Under the pieces are notes generated by a model. The model had not been told where the DNA came from. It worked only from the letters and a program-made list of their open reading frames with translations, and did no database searches. A program made the position numbers and the translations under genes. Shown piece after piece: positions 43,428 to 54,288 of a stretch of DNA of 64,000 nucleotides. The first letter of the stretch is position 1, and each line of letters opens with the position of its first letter. The stretch is from Sordariomycetes sp. S80-01Y (lineage: Eukaryota > Ascomycota > Sordariomycetes): the NCBI GenBank assembly GCA_037042185.1, contig JAXQJY010000022.1:806001-870000 (forward strand), given 5' to 3'.

Positions 43428-44605
43428 CTTGACGGGGGACGAGCAGTCGTCTGTACAGTCAGGACAGGGGCGAGCATCAAGCTTCGAGGGCCCGGGGAGT
43501 CCCACGAGGAGCTACTTATACCCAACTTTCTCTCTTCCCCAATAATCAGGTACGAGGGGACACCTTTACCCCCCTCCATCCGCACTGCAACACATGGTCC
43601 CGAGCCATTCACAGCGCAGCGCTTCTACCTCTTCTCCCGGGATGATGAGCTTAAACGACGCAAGAGGGCCGATCGCTCTACGTCCGCCCGCAGGTCCGGC
43701 CTCCAACTCCAACCGCACGGAGAAATTGGGACCTGGCCAAGGGGCCTCGACTGCCGAATTCCATCCAAGGAACTGCGCGGGCAGCAAACCTGGGGCCGCC
43801 GCGCGGGGTCGTAGGGTTACATTGGAGCTGGGGAAGCGTGGAAAAGGGGGAGCCCGATTGGGGCGCGTGTGAGGGTAGCGGGCCGGGGATGCTAGGACAA
43901 TAGGCTGTTGTAGATGGATGATGAGATGACTATGCGGGTTCGTTTGCCCTCTTATTTTGTTTTGTTTAAGCTGCGAAACGTGGCTGGCGGCGCTGCAGGG
44001 GTAATTGGCTCGCTGTGTTGGTGGCTAAACCTCCATCGTGGAACTTGCGAGCGGGTAAATGGCTGAGCTCGGCTATTGGCTGTTCACACCTCTGGCATTG
44101 GGGTAGTTATGGAAACTTTTATGACTGGGGCTGGCTTGGATTGTTTGAGTTAGAATATCCGGGTGCGTGGTTAATGGTTTAAAGCCGCCTCGTTTGCTCA
44201 CTAGCCTGAAGTCTCAGAAGAACCCACGTGCAGATCGAGCGTCTTGGAATTGTAAGGCTATTTCTCATGCATAAGTTAGTCAGCCTGTTGTGAGTACCTT
44301 GGAACACGTGTGTCACCATACATGAGTGCACGTCGTAGTGTTTGTAAAGTTGCTCTTTACTCACACGCCGTAGATTAAGCTGATAAAGTCATTTGCTTCA
44401 CCCATGGTAGCTTTATTGAACTATGTTCCCTACGGCCACTTCCCTGCCGTCGAGACAGGCACCTGGTCCACCTGAAGCGGCATCCTGAATGAAGTGACAA
44501 ATGGGCGTAAAGATAAGACTCGTAGAGATTCTACTTTCTGACCTGTAGTCCGTACTTCTCATATTCAAGGTCTTGACTGTCCGCTCCAGACCACTTGGCT
44601 CTCGC
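43428..44605. promoter_or_regulatory. Promoter region of GH51 gene, with one XlnR/XLR-1-like site
   Basis: This 1.2-kb spacer contains GGCTAAA at 44023-44029, about 600 bp upstream of the GH51 start. It matches the GGCTAAA/GGNTAAA site of the xylan-response activators XlnR/XLR-1. A single seven-base match may be chance. No supported gene in the spacer. Confidence 0.3.
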
Positions 44606-45050
44606 TTAGTGGCAGCTGCAGCCGCAGTCGTCGCAGGATTCAGGAGTAGCAGGGTCGTCAGCGCCGCAGCTTAAAATTCGTCAGTTTCTATGTGCTTTTA
44701 CAGACTCAACAGTAGTTTGAACTCACGCCATGTCGGTGTTGCAGTCACTGTCCGACGAGCAAGCATACCAGTCGCCGCAGCCAGTGCAAGAGCCCTTGTC
44801 AGCAGCAGTCCAGCACTGATGGTGTCAGTAACTATTCATCTTAAGGACACTGAATCTTAAGAAGAGTCAGACTCACCCAGGTGCCAGAACCGGCGTCACA
44901 AGTCTTCCAGCACCACTTGTCGTGGCAGCCAACCTCCTTACCGAACCAGCAATCACGGGCAAAAAGCTCGCCCTCACTGGCGGGGACGGCGGAAGCCAGC
45001 AGGCCGGGGGCCTGGAGGAGGGCGACAGCGAAGATGGAAAAGAATTGCAT
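44606..45050 (-). CDS. Small secreted cysteine-rich protein (effector-like)
   Basis: Exons 44877-45050, 44727-44815 and 44606-44669 total 327 nt (108 aa). Introns of 61 and 57 nt have GTGAGT donors and branch CTGAC. A signal peptide (MQFFSIFAVALLQAPGLLAS) is followed by a short propeptide-like stretch (AVPASEGELFAR). The mature part, about 75 residues, has 14 cysteines. They lie in DCWFGKEVGCHDKWCWKTC, WCWTAADKGSCTGCGDWYAC, DSDCNTDMAC, ESCDDCGCSCH. The even cysteine number and the CWK-C...WCWTA pattern resemble a widespread group of small disulfide-rich fungal secreted proteins, many of them effector candidates. No enzyme signature. A defence or antimicrobial role is equally possible. Exon borders are well supported because both junctions keep the cysteine spacing. 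Confidence 0.8.
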
Positions 45051-47171
45051 GATGGTTGCTCTAGTTGTTTCTTGTGTTTGGTATGGAAGGGGTTGGGGCT
45101 TGAGATATTGAGTGTACTTTGGGGTGAGCAGCTCTGATATTTATAGCCAATTTCCTCAACCTTGGATATCACCTGAAGACGCAACACCGCCTCGAGATCT
45201 GGCATATCTTCTTCGCATTTCCGTGCCTTGACGCAGATCTCGCTTCCAGGTCGCACAGACTAGGCAATGGATCGCGTGCGTCTTACTCGGAGCTTCCCTC
45301 AAGGTCGAAAGATGGGCGCATGTGCCGCCTCCTGATCACGGCCCCCAAGTGTCTCTCTCCTACCAGAAACACTCCAAGGTTCCATGAAGTCATGCTGGAG
45401 CCGAATCACGAAGCAAGGCGACGACCCGGTGCCTTGCGTAGGCTGGACTTTGTCCTACCGTGAGATCCGCTACGGCGGTAGCACGTAGACGACTAAAATT
45501 CCCAAACAATCTTGGGTTGGTTTCGTATACTGAATGGAATTCTTCATGAGAATCATACCGGTTGTTCGGAGGATTTGTTCCCGCTATCAGAGACCGGGAA
45601 GTCAAAACAGAACTTCCACGCAACGATCTACACGGCACAGGCTTGGACCCCAGATTGCCTCTTCATGTAGGTCGATATGTCTCCTTCCCGTTACATACAG
45701 TACGTAAGCGGGGCTTATGGTATATCCAATCAATCCCGAGAACTAATGTTGCAGTCACGGCAGATGTTTCGTCAGGTACTGCGCCGCACGTGTCAGCCAG
45801 CCTTATACCCTCTTGGCCACGGATCGTCGTCGCGCAATGCTTTCAGCGCTGCCGACAGACCCGATCCCCCGCGTTCGAGTGTAGGTACGGAAAATGGCCG
45901 AGGGGCGAGAAGGGTAATAAAGACGTTTGGATGGCTGGGCAATCCCCAGGATGATTCGCGCTGCGCCTTCGGAGTCGCTTCGCCGCTATGTTGATCGGCA
46001 TAAAGCCACCCGTTTGAGCCTCGCCCTAGCTCAAAGAAATGTCACTGACTTTTCTATACGAGCCTTGAACCATGATCGCAGCAATGAGAGCACCATCCAA
46101 AATACCTTATGGTTCCAACCAGCTGGAAGAGCAGTGATGGGAAAAGAGGACGACACGGGTATTTCGTCCCTCCTTGACGACACCAAAACCTCGAAGAAAT
46201 CGTACACAGAATGATCATCTTGCATACAAGATCCCTCTAGTTGACACGTTAAAAAGAGAACCCTTATGCACTCAGAGCATCCTCGGACTCCTCGGATTCA
46301 ACGACGGTACGTACCGAGACAAGTCGACCATCGCCATCAAGATGGTACCCCGGGTACCCATTTTTTTTGGTATCATGACCATTGTACGCCTAAGTTCCTC
46401 CGAGTCTTTCTATTTATGGCTATTGAAGGATTGAAGAGGCCGGACAGTGGTTGCGATCTTCACGCTTACCTGCGGCAGGGCTTCTGACTGATACCGCTCC
46501 AGCTGACTTAAGAAACACGTTCAACACTTTCGAACAAAGATTACAGCGATCGGAAAGCCAGCCGGACTTTTACAAAGGCTTATGAAGGTCCAGAGCGTCA
46601 GAGGGCTTGAGCTTCTCACATGAGTACACTTCCATGAGCCATCGTTTCGTTGTCCAGTAACCACATCAGACCTGCCAGCCGAGCTGCAATCCCCAGTAGA
46701 TGACAAACAGATCGAGAGGCCAAACAACCCATTTAGAAGGTTTCCTACCGGATACCTGGCGGATACGGTTTGGTTCATTCGAGATGTAAGGAAGGACTTG
46801 GGTCGCTCGACACAGCACACTTGCACTCCTGAAGCTGTCCTTTGAGCATATTACCATATCGAAGTGTAGTAATGATCTTATCCTACCCTAGGTTGTGTGG
46901 CTTCCATGAGCAAAATCCGAGGTGCTTCTAAGCGCGTGAGACCGCTCAGCTGCGGTTGAAAGAAAAGCGGGGCCTCCCCAAATGAAGTCAGCGAGAGGGT
47001 GCTGGATGGTCACGTGCGATAGACAGTAGACGACGGAAGTGCTATGAAACATCGAACAAGTTTATGGTGGCTTTCTGTGATGTATGTCTATGTTTCTTTG
47101 GACAGTTTCCATTTATAATCTTTCAACCAAAAAAAAGGAACACAAAACTTTCCGATCTCGAAATGAAACAC
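45051..47171. other. 2.1-kb stretch without recognisable gene
   Basis: Only short unrelated reading frames (up to 130 codons) on both strands, with no conserved motifs or matching splice sites. Composition is more even than the GC-rich gap at 13-16 kb. No terminal repeats or transposase-like sequence seen. Confidence 0.45.
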
Positions 47172-48530
47172 TCAGAGGTCGAGCAAAGCCTCAGCGCCGG
47201 GCTCGCTGCAAACGTAAATCACGTCGTGGGCGTTGCTGAAGCCGTTGAACTGGGTAGCCGAGCACTTCGTGTAGGCACCCATGTCCTCAAAGTACAACCA
47301 GTCGCCGACGTCCAGGATCGGGTCAAAGCGGGTGCTCTCGGTGATGCGGTCGATGCCATCGCAGGTAGGACCCCAGACGGAGTACTCAACGCCCTCGCCG
47401 ATCGGTACCGGGTTGGCCGAGGGCATGTTGTACAGCGTCTGGCCGCCAGCGCGGAGGATCTTCGCAACAGGGTTCTGATGGTCGAACATGATGGAAGAGA
47501 AGTTCCCGTAGACGCCGTCGTTGACGTACACCATGTAGCCCTTGCCATCGAGAGTGGGGTCCTCGACAGTGCGGCGGGCGATGACGTTGCAGGCGATGGT
47601 GAAGGCAGACGAAACGTAGTAACGTCCAGGTTCGGCGATGATGTCGACGTTGCTACCAGCGGGGAAATACTCGTTCAAAGCTCCGTCCAAAACGGCAGCC
47701 ATGTCCTCGAAGGAGTCGCCGCAGAACCCTCCACCAACATCGAGGGTGCGCATGTTGTGACCACGCTCACGGCCTTGCTGGAAGACGGTGTGGGCGTCGC
47801 GGACAGCCTTGAGGAAAGCCATCGGGTCAGAGGCGCCGGAGCCCACGTGGAAGCTGACACCAACAACGTTGAGGCCGAGTTCCGTGGCGAGCGAGAGCAG
47901 GCTCTCGGTGGTATCCATTGCCGCGCCAAACTTCATGCTGAGACGGCACAAGCTCGAGGTGTCGTCTGTCATGATACGCAGGAAGAGCTCGGCGCCGGGG
48001 TAGAGCTTGGCAATCTTGTAAAGCTCGTCGGCATTGTCAAAAGTCATCTGCTTGACGCCGACAGACTTGACGAAACGGACGTAGGAGTTTGTCTTGCAGG
48101 GCTGGGCGTAGATGATGCGGTCGGGGCTGGTGCCCATGGAGAGGACCTGCTCGATTTCGGTCTTGGAGGCGCAGTCAAAGCCAGTGCCTAGCTCGGAGAG
48201 GAGCTTGAGGACCTTGGGGTCGGGGTTGCACTTGACGGCGTAGAAAGGCCTGACGCGAGGGAGGTTCTTCTTCCAGCGGAGGTGCTGGCGGTACACGTCG
48301 CCCAGGTCGGCAACGTAGAAGGTGTCCTCCTCGCCGGGGTCGCACATCTCGTGGTCGACGGCCTCGACACGTTTGTGAAGAGCCTCGCCAATCAGCTGCT
48401 TGGGGCTCGGGCGACGGCTGGCGATGTTTTCATGATGAAGCAGGGGCTCCACAAGGGAGGGCCTCTTCATGAATACATGATTATGAGGTTGAACATGGCA
48501 GTTGTCGAGAGCAGCAGTTGCCATTACCAT
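47172..48530 (-). CDS. spe-1: Ornithine decarboxylase
   Basis: A single coding exon of 452 aa (MVMATAALDNCHVQ). The PLP-dependent enzyme makes putrescine, the first step of polyamine synthesis in the cytosol. The PLP lysine is in PFYAVKCNPDP (Lys100). GVSFHVGSGASDP and TLDVGGGFCGDS form the phosphate-binding part, IIAEPGRYYV is the family signature, and the active-site cysteine is in VWGPTCDGIDR. Length fits the family. The frame has a second ATG at codon 3. Fungal ODC is under tight polyamine feedback. Here the 5' leader is long, has no ATG in its predicted exons and carries a separate coding-like frame (described separately), pointing to translational control. Confidence 0.95.
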   Translation of the reverse strand: MVMATAALDNCHVQPHNHVFMKRPSLVEPLLHHENIASRRPSPKQLIGEALHKRVEAVDHEMCDPGEEDTFYVADLGDVYRQHLRWKKNLPRVRPFYAVKCNPDPKVLKLLSELGTGFDCASKTEIEQVLSMGTSPDRIIYAQPCKTNSYVRFVKSVGVKQMTFDNADELYKIAKLYPGAELFLRIMTDDTSSLCRLSMKFGAAMDTTESLLSLATELGLNVVGVSFHVGSGASDPMAFLKAVRDAHTVFQQGRERGHNMRTLDVGGGFCGDSFEDMAAVLDGALNEYFPAGSNVDIIAEPGRYYVSSAFTIACNVIARRTVEDPTLDGKGYMVYVNDGVYGNFSSIMFDHQNPVAKILRAGGQTLYNMPSANPVPIGEGVEYSVWGPTCDGIDRITESTRFDPILDVGDWLYFEDMGAYTKCSATQFNGFSNAHDVIYVCSEPGAEALLDL

Positions 48531-48815
48531 ATCCCTGGTGTTTACGGGGTGTGGGATATGTGTCGTTGCGACGGTTGTTCTGATATTAAATCAGGCAGAG
48601 TGAAGGACTGAACAACAGTGAACAGGCGTTAGGGAGGTCGAAAGCGAAAGCAGACTGTTCCCTCAATGGATTGGCGAGGCCTCCACGACTCTTCCTCGGC
48701 GAGAGGAAGAACCACAGGATTCCTCCTATGCGGCAGCTGACGGTTTTGGGGGATCGGCGGCGGTTGCTGGGGGGTTCGGCCTGCGCCGGAATCGAAGAAC
48801 AGCGTTTCGAGGAGC

Positions 48816-49096
48816 TTAGGCGAGCTCAGCAGCGGCGGGAGGGGGGATGGCGTTGATGATGTGGCTGGTCTTGCGAAGGCTGAAATCGCGGTCACTGACA
48901 AAGGTCACGGCTTGAGGAGCCGTGGTGGGGGCGGTGCCTTTGAGGAGACCAAAGGCAGTCGAGACGAAGGGTTGCTCTGCAGGAAGTGTTAGTCTGGTAC
49001 TGGGCAACGTTAAGGCCGAGGCCTCCAGCATTGTCTCCAAGTGAAGGTTCTGACGGAGAGCCGGGCGGCTGACGTCTGGTACGTACCTGAGCGAAT
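48816..49096 (-). CDS. Candidate AUG-less upstream ORF in the ornithine decarboxylase leader
   Basis: Two exon parts, 49087-49096 and 48816-48976, flank a predicted intron 48977-49086 (GTACGT donor, ACTAAC branch, CTGCAG acceptor). The 56-codon frame reads from ATT (49094-49096), right after an in-frame TGA (49100-49102) and one Ser codon. It continues RSEQPFVSTAFGLLKG, VTFVSDRDFSLRKT and SHIINAIPPPAAAELA, then stops. Its codons end almost always in C, G or T, as in real genes here. No ATG occurs on this strand between 48531 and 49265 except one inside the intron. An ACG at 48921-48923 sits in ideal context (CACCACGG) and is an alternative start. Known precedent: ODC and antizyme-inhibitor mRNAs in several eukaryotes carry AUU-started, polyamine-responsive uORFs. 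Start choice and function are inferred. Confidence 0.6.
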
Positions 49097-50507
49097 TGAT
49101 CAGAGCGGTGAAAGCTGGGTTGAAGCGCTCGAAGCGGCTTGGAACGAGATTGGTGGCCTAGCGGGTGGCTGGGACGGGAGCTGGTAACGATGCTAACGCT
49201 GTGTTCGCACACGCAAGATGGGTTGAAGAGGCAGAAGCTTGATCTTGGTGGGGGGGAGCAGCTTTTTAAAGTTCCTGCAGTGGCCTCTCCTTCCTCGACT
49301 CGACATCGCCGCGATGATTTGCTTGGCGTGCCTGGTACCCACTTCTTCCACGCAGCCAAACACAGTCACACAAAATTTTACCTCTGGGCTCCCATCGCTC
49401 CTTGCGCCGCAAAATCTCTCCGACCCAGGGGGGGCATTTACAGCGATCCGTCCGCTATACGGATGAAGAGCATCTGTGCCCAAACTCCTGAATCTCGCGT
49501 CTACTGACCAACCCACCTCTTCACCGAATCTTTCAGCGGGCAGGGTGAAAAAGCGGTGTCACGCTGTCATCTCTTGCTTCGTCTCGCGTTCGATGCAGCA
49601 CCGCAAAACCCGCATCGTGCATCGAGCGCTGCCCAATCGGCCAGACTCCTCCAGGCAATGTTCCTGAGACTGGAGCCCCCAGAAGCTCCAGCCTTCTTAG
49701 CTCGGGATAGGCCATCGGGAGATCCGTCCGAGGGAAGTTTTCACTGGGGAACCGGCACGTCACTCCTCGACTAAGAGCCGCTTGGCCGCCATGTTCCTGC
49801 GGCTGGCTGCGTGTCTCGATGCTGCCCACCTGCTACCGCGGGTCACTGGCTCACTTCAGCAGCAATTACTATCACGATGCGCAAAGACGCAGATCTGCTC
49901 ATTTACACATGCACTCGATTGACGTTCGCTGTGCAAACTCTGCACTGCTGTCGACAGGCCGTCACACACCCCGTCGCCGTGCGTAAGACCATCCTGCTGA
50001 AACCCACATTTCCATTTCCAGATACGTACTTCATGGCAGTGACGTAAGCGGGGCAATTCCCTCCTTCACCTCACCCAAGTGCTCACGTGACATGGTCTGG
50101 AGGTTGTTGCACGGTGCCTTTCTCCCCAGAACTGAGATACCGTACAGGCAGTAATTAGACCATGGGGGCACGCGCCTACAGCAAGACTCTGGCATGTCCT
50201 CTGCTCTTTAGTCCAGTAATCCAAAGCTCAAGGACTCCGGCTCTGAGAGAGCGAGCACCTCGCCCCTACCCTGGATCAGCTTGGTGTCCGAGGACTCCGC
50301 AGCCAGATGACAGGGCATGTGAGCTAGATGTTGGTTTGTTCTTGCGTTGCTCTGTGGCCTTACTGCCATTGAAAAAAAGGCAGAAAGACGTATCGTATCT
50401 GAACGCGTGGGAGAGTTGGTTCACGAGGGGAGACAGGATTGAGTGGTGTCGTCATCCATGTCCTATATATGTACAAGTGTGATGTATCTACCGTTCACTT
50501 GTCATGT
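49097..50507. other. ODC promoter and intergenic region
   Basis: Next to ODC, the minus strand has an A/T-rich element TTTAAAAAGC (about 49262-49271), followed by a pyrimidine-rich leader-like stretch (CTTCTGCCTCTTCAACCCATC), a plausible core promoter. The rest, up to the 3' end of the cym1 gene, shows no supported gene. Confidence 0.4.
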
Positions 50508-53500
50508 CTATTGCTCTGCCGTGGCCTTGATGTTCATGTCTTTGATGGTCCATTGGCCATCGACCCACGGGGCCTTCTCTCCCAAAAATGCGGTGCGTTC
50601 CTCTCCCTTCTCAACGGCACCAACGAGGTACTTCTGAGCAACCTCCTTGACCTGCTCCTTGCTGACGTCGAGCAGCTGCTCCCTCTTCGTCTGCCTCATG
50701 TCCTCGGTGATGCCAGAAAGGAATTTCGCCATCCCTTCCTGGTTCACGCTCTTCGGCGCATCCACGCTTTGGAAGACGGAGATCTTGGCTTCTTCGAGGT
50801 CGCGGTCGGTCCATTCCTTATCCGTCGCCCAACGACCCGCGTTGCGCATGATGCCCAGCGTATTGACGGGATTCGGGTCGCGGTACGAGTAAAAGCCGAA
50901 CAACCCATCGAGAGCGCGGGAGTAAGCTCCGCCGCCGTAGGCACCTCCCTTCTCCCGAATCTCATGATGCAGGTGCTTGTGCGTGAGTAGTTGAGACAGG
51001 ATCTGAAGGGGCGCGCCATCAGCATGGGTGTAGGACGTGGTGGGCACCGCGAGACCACCATAGTAGACCTGGTATGGAAGGGGGAAGAACGTCTTGCTGT
51101 CCTTGGGCAAGGAAGTTCGCGTCGCCGTTGCGGGCGCCGGGGTGCCCTGCTGCACGCCGCTGAGGAAAGACTGAAGAGACGACGTGTTGGCTTGGGCGCT
51201 CTCTGAGCCGCAGGTGATAGCTGTGCGCATGTTGCCGCTAGAAAGTGCGAAGCTCTGAATCTGCTTCAGTTTGGAGATGACATCTTGAAGCGGGTCGGAT
51301 TCAGGGCGGTTCGCCAGTTGGGTCGTGAGCTTGACCTGCGACAGGCCACCTATCTGTTGCCTAAGCCAAGCGCTGCGGGTAAGACTCGACTCGGCGTAAC
51401 CCATCGCAAATCGATGTCCAGATGAGGCAATGTCGTTGACGATGCCATCGGCTGATGCTTGTAGCAGTTGGCGAATGCGCAAGGCAGCTTCAGGGCTGTC
51501 GAAGTTGGTTTCCACTACTAGCTTCCGCAGCAATTCGTACATGTCCGGAACATTGCGGTCCAGAGCCATGCCGGTAAAGATGATACCCTCACTGGATTGC
51601 TGGAAGTCGGTTGGTGAGGGTGTAGAGTGGTAGCCAACCGAGACTCCGCCTGTCTTCAATTTGATGAGATCTTCTAGCTGCTCCATCGACATGTCCTTGG
51701 TGCCCAGGCGCATGATACTATCGGTGAACAGCGGGATGAGTTCACGAAGATCGTCTGGCAGATTCTCGAGGGTGTTGATGGCGCGGAAGTAGGTGAGACC
51801 GTTCGTGGGTGCTTCGTGCCATTGTGCCGGCACGCCACCGACTTTGTCGTCACGGATCGCTACTCCATCCTTGGATCGAGGGATGTCTTTCACATAGACT
51901 GTGGGCAAGCAGCTCAAATCCTCCGTGTTGGTCTTATTCTGCTCCACCAACAGATCGGCTTCTTGCTTTTCAAACTGCTCGCGAGCCTTCTCAGGGCTGC
52001 CTGCCTTCTGCTCTGCGGCCTTAATCATTGCAGACAACCTCTGCTGCTCCTCCTGAACAAGCTCCTCGCCGTAGGTGGTGGATGGAGCCATCGTGAAGGT
52101 CAGGGTGTTGTCGTTCAGTAGGTACTTGTCAATCAAGCCTTCGAGGTAGTTGCCCTGGTCGAGCTTTTCATGGAAGCGGGCAAGCGTGTCCTTCCAAGAA
52201 AGGGAGTCAAATGGATCGACACCATTGAACCACTTGGGCTTTAGACGGTTGAGCATCGAGAAGCCAAAGTTGGCGGTTTTGTGCTTCAACGATAGCTCCA
52301 ACTGATGCAGCGAGCCGTCAATTTTTGTCTTGTCGAACCCCTTGTCCCGCGCCTCCTTGAGGATTTCCTGCACCCGAGCCTTGAGCTTGGGCACGTCCGC
52401 CTCTTGTACGCCTGTCAACCCAATGGAGAAGATCCCACGCTTCTGTCCGCTATCGTAGCCTGCGTTGGGACTGTAATCGGCGCCCATGCCGGTCTCAATC
52501 AGGCCGCGGTAGAGTGGTGATCCATACCCATCCATAAGCAAGGTCGACAGCAAGGCCATCGAAAAGGACTCCAGAACATCTGTTGTATCACCAATGACCC
52601 AAGAGACTGAAGTCTTGTACTGGCGGTCTGCATCAACCATGGGGTCAACGGGCCCTTTGAGTGTCACCTCCTTCGGACCCTGCAGTTCCATTGGCTCGTG
52701 TATCTTGCGATCCGCGGCGATTTTCTCGAATGCTTGTAACCTCGCATCGATATCCTGCAAATGATCCGCCAATGGCATGTCACCATATGTGAAGACCTTC
52801 GCGTTGCTTGGGTGGTAGTGTTCGGCGTGAAATTGCTTTAGCTGCTCGTACGTCAAGTCCGTGATTTTCTGCGGATCGCCGCCCGAGTTGTTGATGTCAG
52901 GGAAGATGTGATCCTGGAACCGAATGTAGTACAGGTACCCAGCGTCCGACATCTGCCCCTTCATCTCGTTGTACACGACGCCCTTAAACACCAGCTTCTT
53001 GCCCTCCTTGTCCTTGGCCAAAGGGTTCTCGGGTCCGATGCGCCATCCTTCCTGAGTGAAGTCGGACTGCTTCAGCAGTGGCGTCAGGGTCGAGTCGAGG
53101 TATACAGACATTAGGTTCTTGAAGTCTTGAGCGTTGGTTGTCGCGAAGGGGTAGAACGTGTGGTCGGAAGCAGTAAATGCGTTCATGAAGTTCGAGAGTG
53201 TTCGAGGGAGCATCTTGAAGAAGGGGTCTCTGATGGGGTACTTTTCGCTGCCGCAAAGGGTGGTGTGTTCCAAAATGTGCGGGATCCCCGTGTCGTCTGG
53301 CGGATTCGTCTTGAAGCCGATGGAGAAGACATTGTTGCTGTCGTCGCGAGCGATGTGCAGGTAGTCGGCGCCAGTCTTGTCGTGTTGCAGGTGAAGAGCC
53401 GTCAGCTCCAGCTCAGGGACATGCTTGGAGCGCACGAGGGTGAAGCCATGAAGCTTCTCGCCGACCTTGGGGAAGAGGCCGAGGTCGGTGACAGCTTTGC

Positions 53501-53528
53501 GGGCTGCCTTGGCCGCGTTGCCGAGCAT
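50508..53528 (-). CDS. cym1: Mitochondrial presequence protease, M16C (Cym1/PreP)
   Basis: A single-exon gene. I start at ATG 53528 ([19 protein letters not shown]), giving 1006 aa; the frame upstream is leader. The inverted zinc motif HxxEH is HILEH (residues 84-88). The distal ligand Glu lies in a conserved [11 protein letters not shown] segment about residue 200. [13 protein letters not shown] and [11 protein letters not shown] are typical PreP sequences. The C-terminal half holds the paired Arg-Tyr region ([11 protein letters not shown], then [10 protein letters not shown]). The protease degrades cleaved presequences and other short peptides in the mitochondrial matrix. The amphipathic, basic N-terminus fits import. 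Size is as expected (about 990-1030 aa). It is divergent from the taxilin gene. Confidence 0.94.
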   Translation of the reverse strand: MLGNAAKAARKAVTDLGLFPKVGEKLHGFTLVRSKHVPELELTALHLQHDKTGADYLHIARDDSNNVFSIGFKTNPPDDTGIPHILEHTTLCGSEKYPIRDPFFKMLPRTLSNFMNAFTASDHTFYPFATTNAQDFKNLMSVYLDSTLTPLLKQSDFTQEGWRIGPENPLAKDKEGKKLVFKGVVYNEMKGQMSDAGYLYYIRFQDHIFPDINNSGGDPQKITDLTYEQLKQFHAEHYHPSNAKVFTYGDMPLADHLQDIDARLQAFEKIAADRKIHEPMELQGPKEVTLKGPVDPMVDADRQYKTSVSWVIGDTTDVLESFSMALLSTLLMDGYGSPLYRGLIETGMGADYSPNAGYDSGQKRGIFSIGLTGVQEADVPKLKARVQEILKEARDKGFDKTKIDGSLHQLELSLKHKTANFGFSMLNRLKPKWFNGVDPFDSLSWKDTLARFHEKLDQGNYLEGLIDKYLLNDNTLTFTMAPSTTYGEELVQEEQQRLSAMIKAAEQKAGSPEKAREQFEKQEADLLVEQNKTNTEDLSCLPTVYVKDIPRSKDGVAIRDDKVGGVPAQWHEAPTNGLTYFRAINTLENLPDDLRELIPLFTDSIMRLGTKDMSMEQLEDLIKLKTGGVSVGYHSTPSPTDFQQSSEGIIFTGMALDRNVPDMYELLRKLVVETNFDSPEAALRIRQLLQASADGIVNDIASSGHRFAMGYAESSLTRSAWLRQQIGGLSQVKLTTQLANRPESDPLQDVISKLKQIQSFALSSGNMRTAITCGSESAQANTSSLQSFLSGVQQGTPAPATATRTSLPKDSKTFFPLPYQVYYGGLAVPTTSYTHADGAPLQILSQLLTHKHLHHEIREKGGAYGGGAYSRALDGLFGFYSYRDPNPVNTLGIMRNAGRWATDKEWTDRDLEEAKISVFQSVDAPKSVNQEGMAKFLSGITEDMRQTKREQLLDVSKEQVKEVAQKYLVGAVEKGEERTAFLGEKAPWVDGQWTIKDMNIKATAEQ

Positions 53529-54288
53529 TATTTGCAAAGGGGATATAGTACAGACAAACAAGAAAAGCAAGATATAATACAGATGCAAGTCTAGAAAGAA
53601 AGTGCAGATAGAGTTCTAAGGAGGGTCGCACTTTCGAAGCGCGATGACGGCGACGCTCCAGAGAATTTCAGCGGCTGCATGAGGTGGACCCTGCAAGGCT
53701 CTGCTTAGTCACTGCCATACTACGATCGGTTGTGGAGATTGCCAACGGCCCCAGTCAGTGCCGTGGCTCCGGCCTGTTAAGGCGTCATGACTCTGTGTTA
53801 GCGGCTCTGTGTGTCAGCCGCGACAAACGCTAACACATTACCCATCCGTAGCATCGTCGGTGGCGCCTTGAGAAAACCACCACAACTTCTCTTGCTGGCC
53901 TGCCTCGAGGCCGCGCGACGACTATTCGAGCCTCAAAAGCGCGGCAACCGATTCAATCCTCGAGCTACGTTGCACAGCGCGTTGTCAACACATGTTCGCT
54001 CGCACTCCCTCGTGAGTTCCAATTCTGACGCCCTCAGCGCTACCTAACGCTGCTCGACCGTCCTCGTTGATGGTGCGCGTGCGGTGTAATGACGGTCTCT
54101 AACGATTGGGTCATGCAGGACTCATCGCACCCGATCGCCCATCCCAAGAGGCTTGCGCCGACGAGGCCCTACCCCGAACTTGAGATCGCCGACACTGGAC
54201 GACCTCCTGTTCCGGGACCCATGAACACAACGTCAACGTCCCGACCGCAACCGCCCTCGTGACGCTTCGATTTCCCCCCTCCGTCGCC
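53529..54288. promoter_or_regulatory. Divergent promoter region of cym1 and taxilin gene
   Basis: A 760-bp spacer; no supported gene. The final 60 nt before the taxilin start is C-rich (CGATTTCCCCCCTCCGTCGCC), a usual fungal leader. Confidence 0.45.

Noticed and set aside
45051-47171. Possible decayed transposon in the 2.1-kb gene-free stretch
   Set aside because: No terminal repeats, target-site duplication, transposase or reverse-transcriptase motif, and no clear RIP-like AT skew.
48629-48901. 90-codon second frame in the ODC leader
   Set aside because: It overlaps the better uORF, opens only with TTG, and is Pro/Arg-rich without gene-like codon bias.
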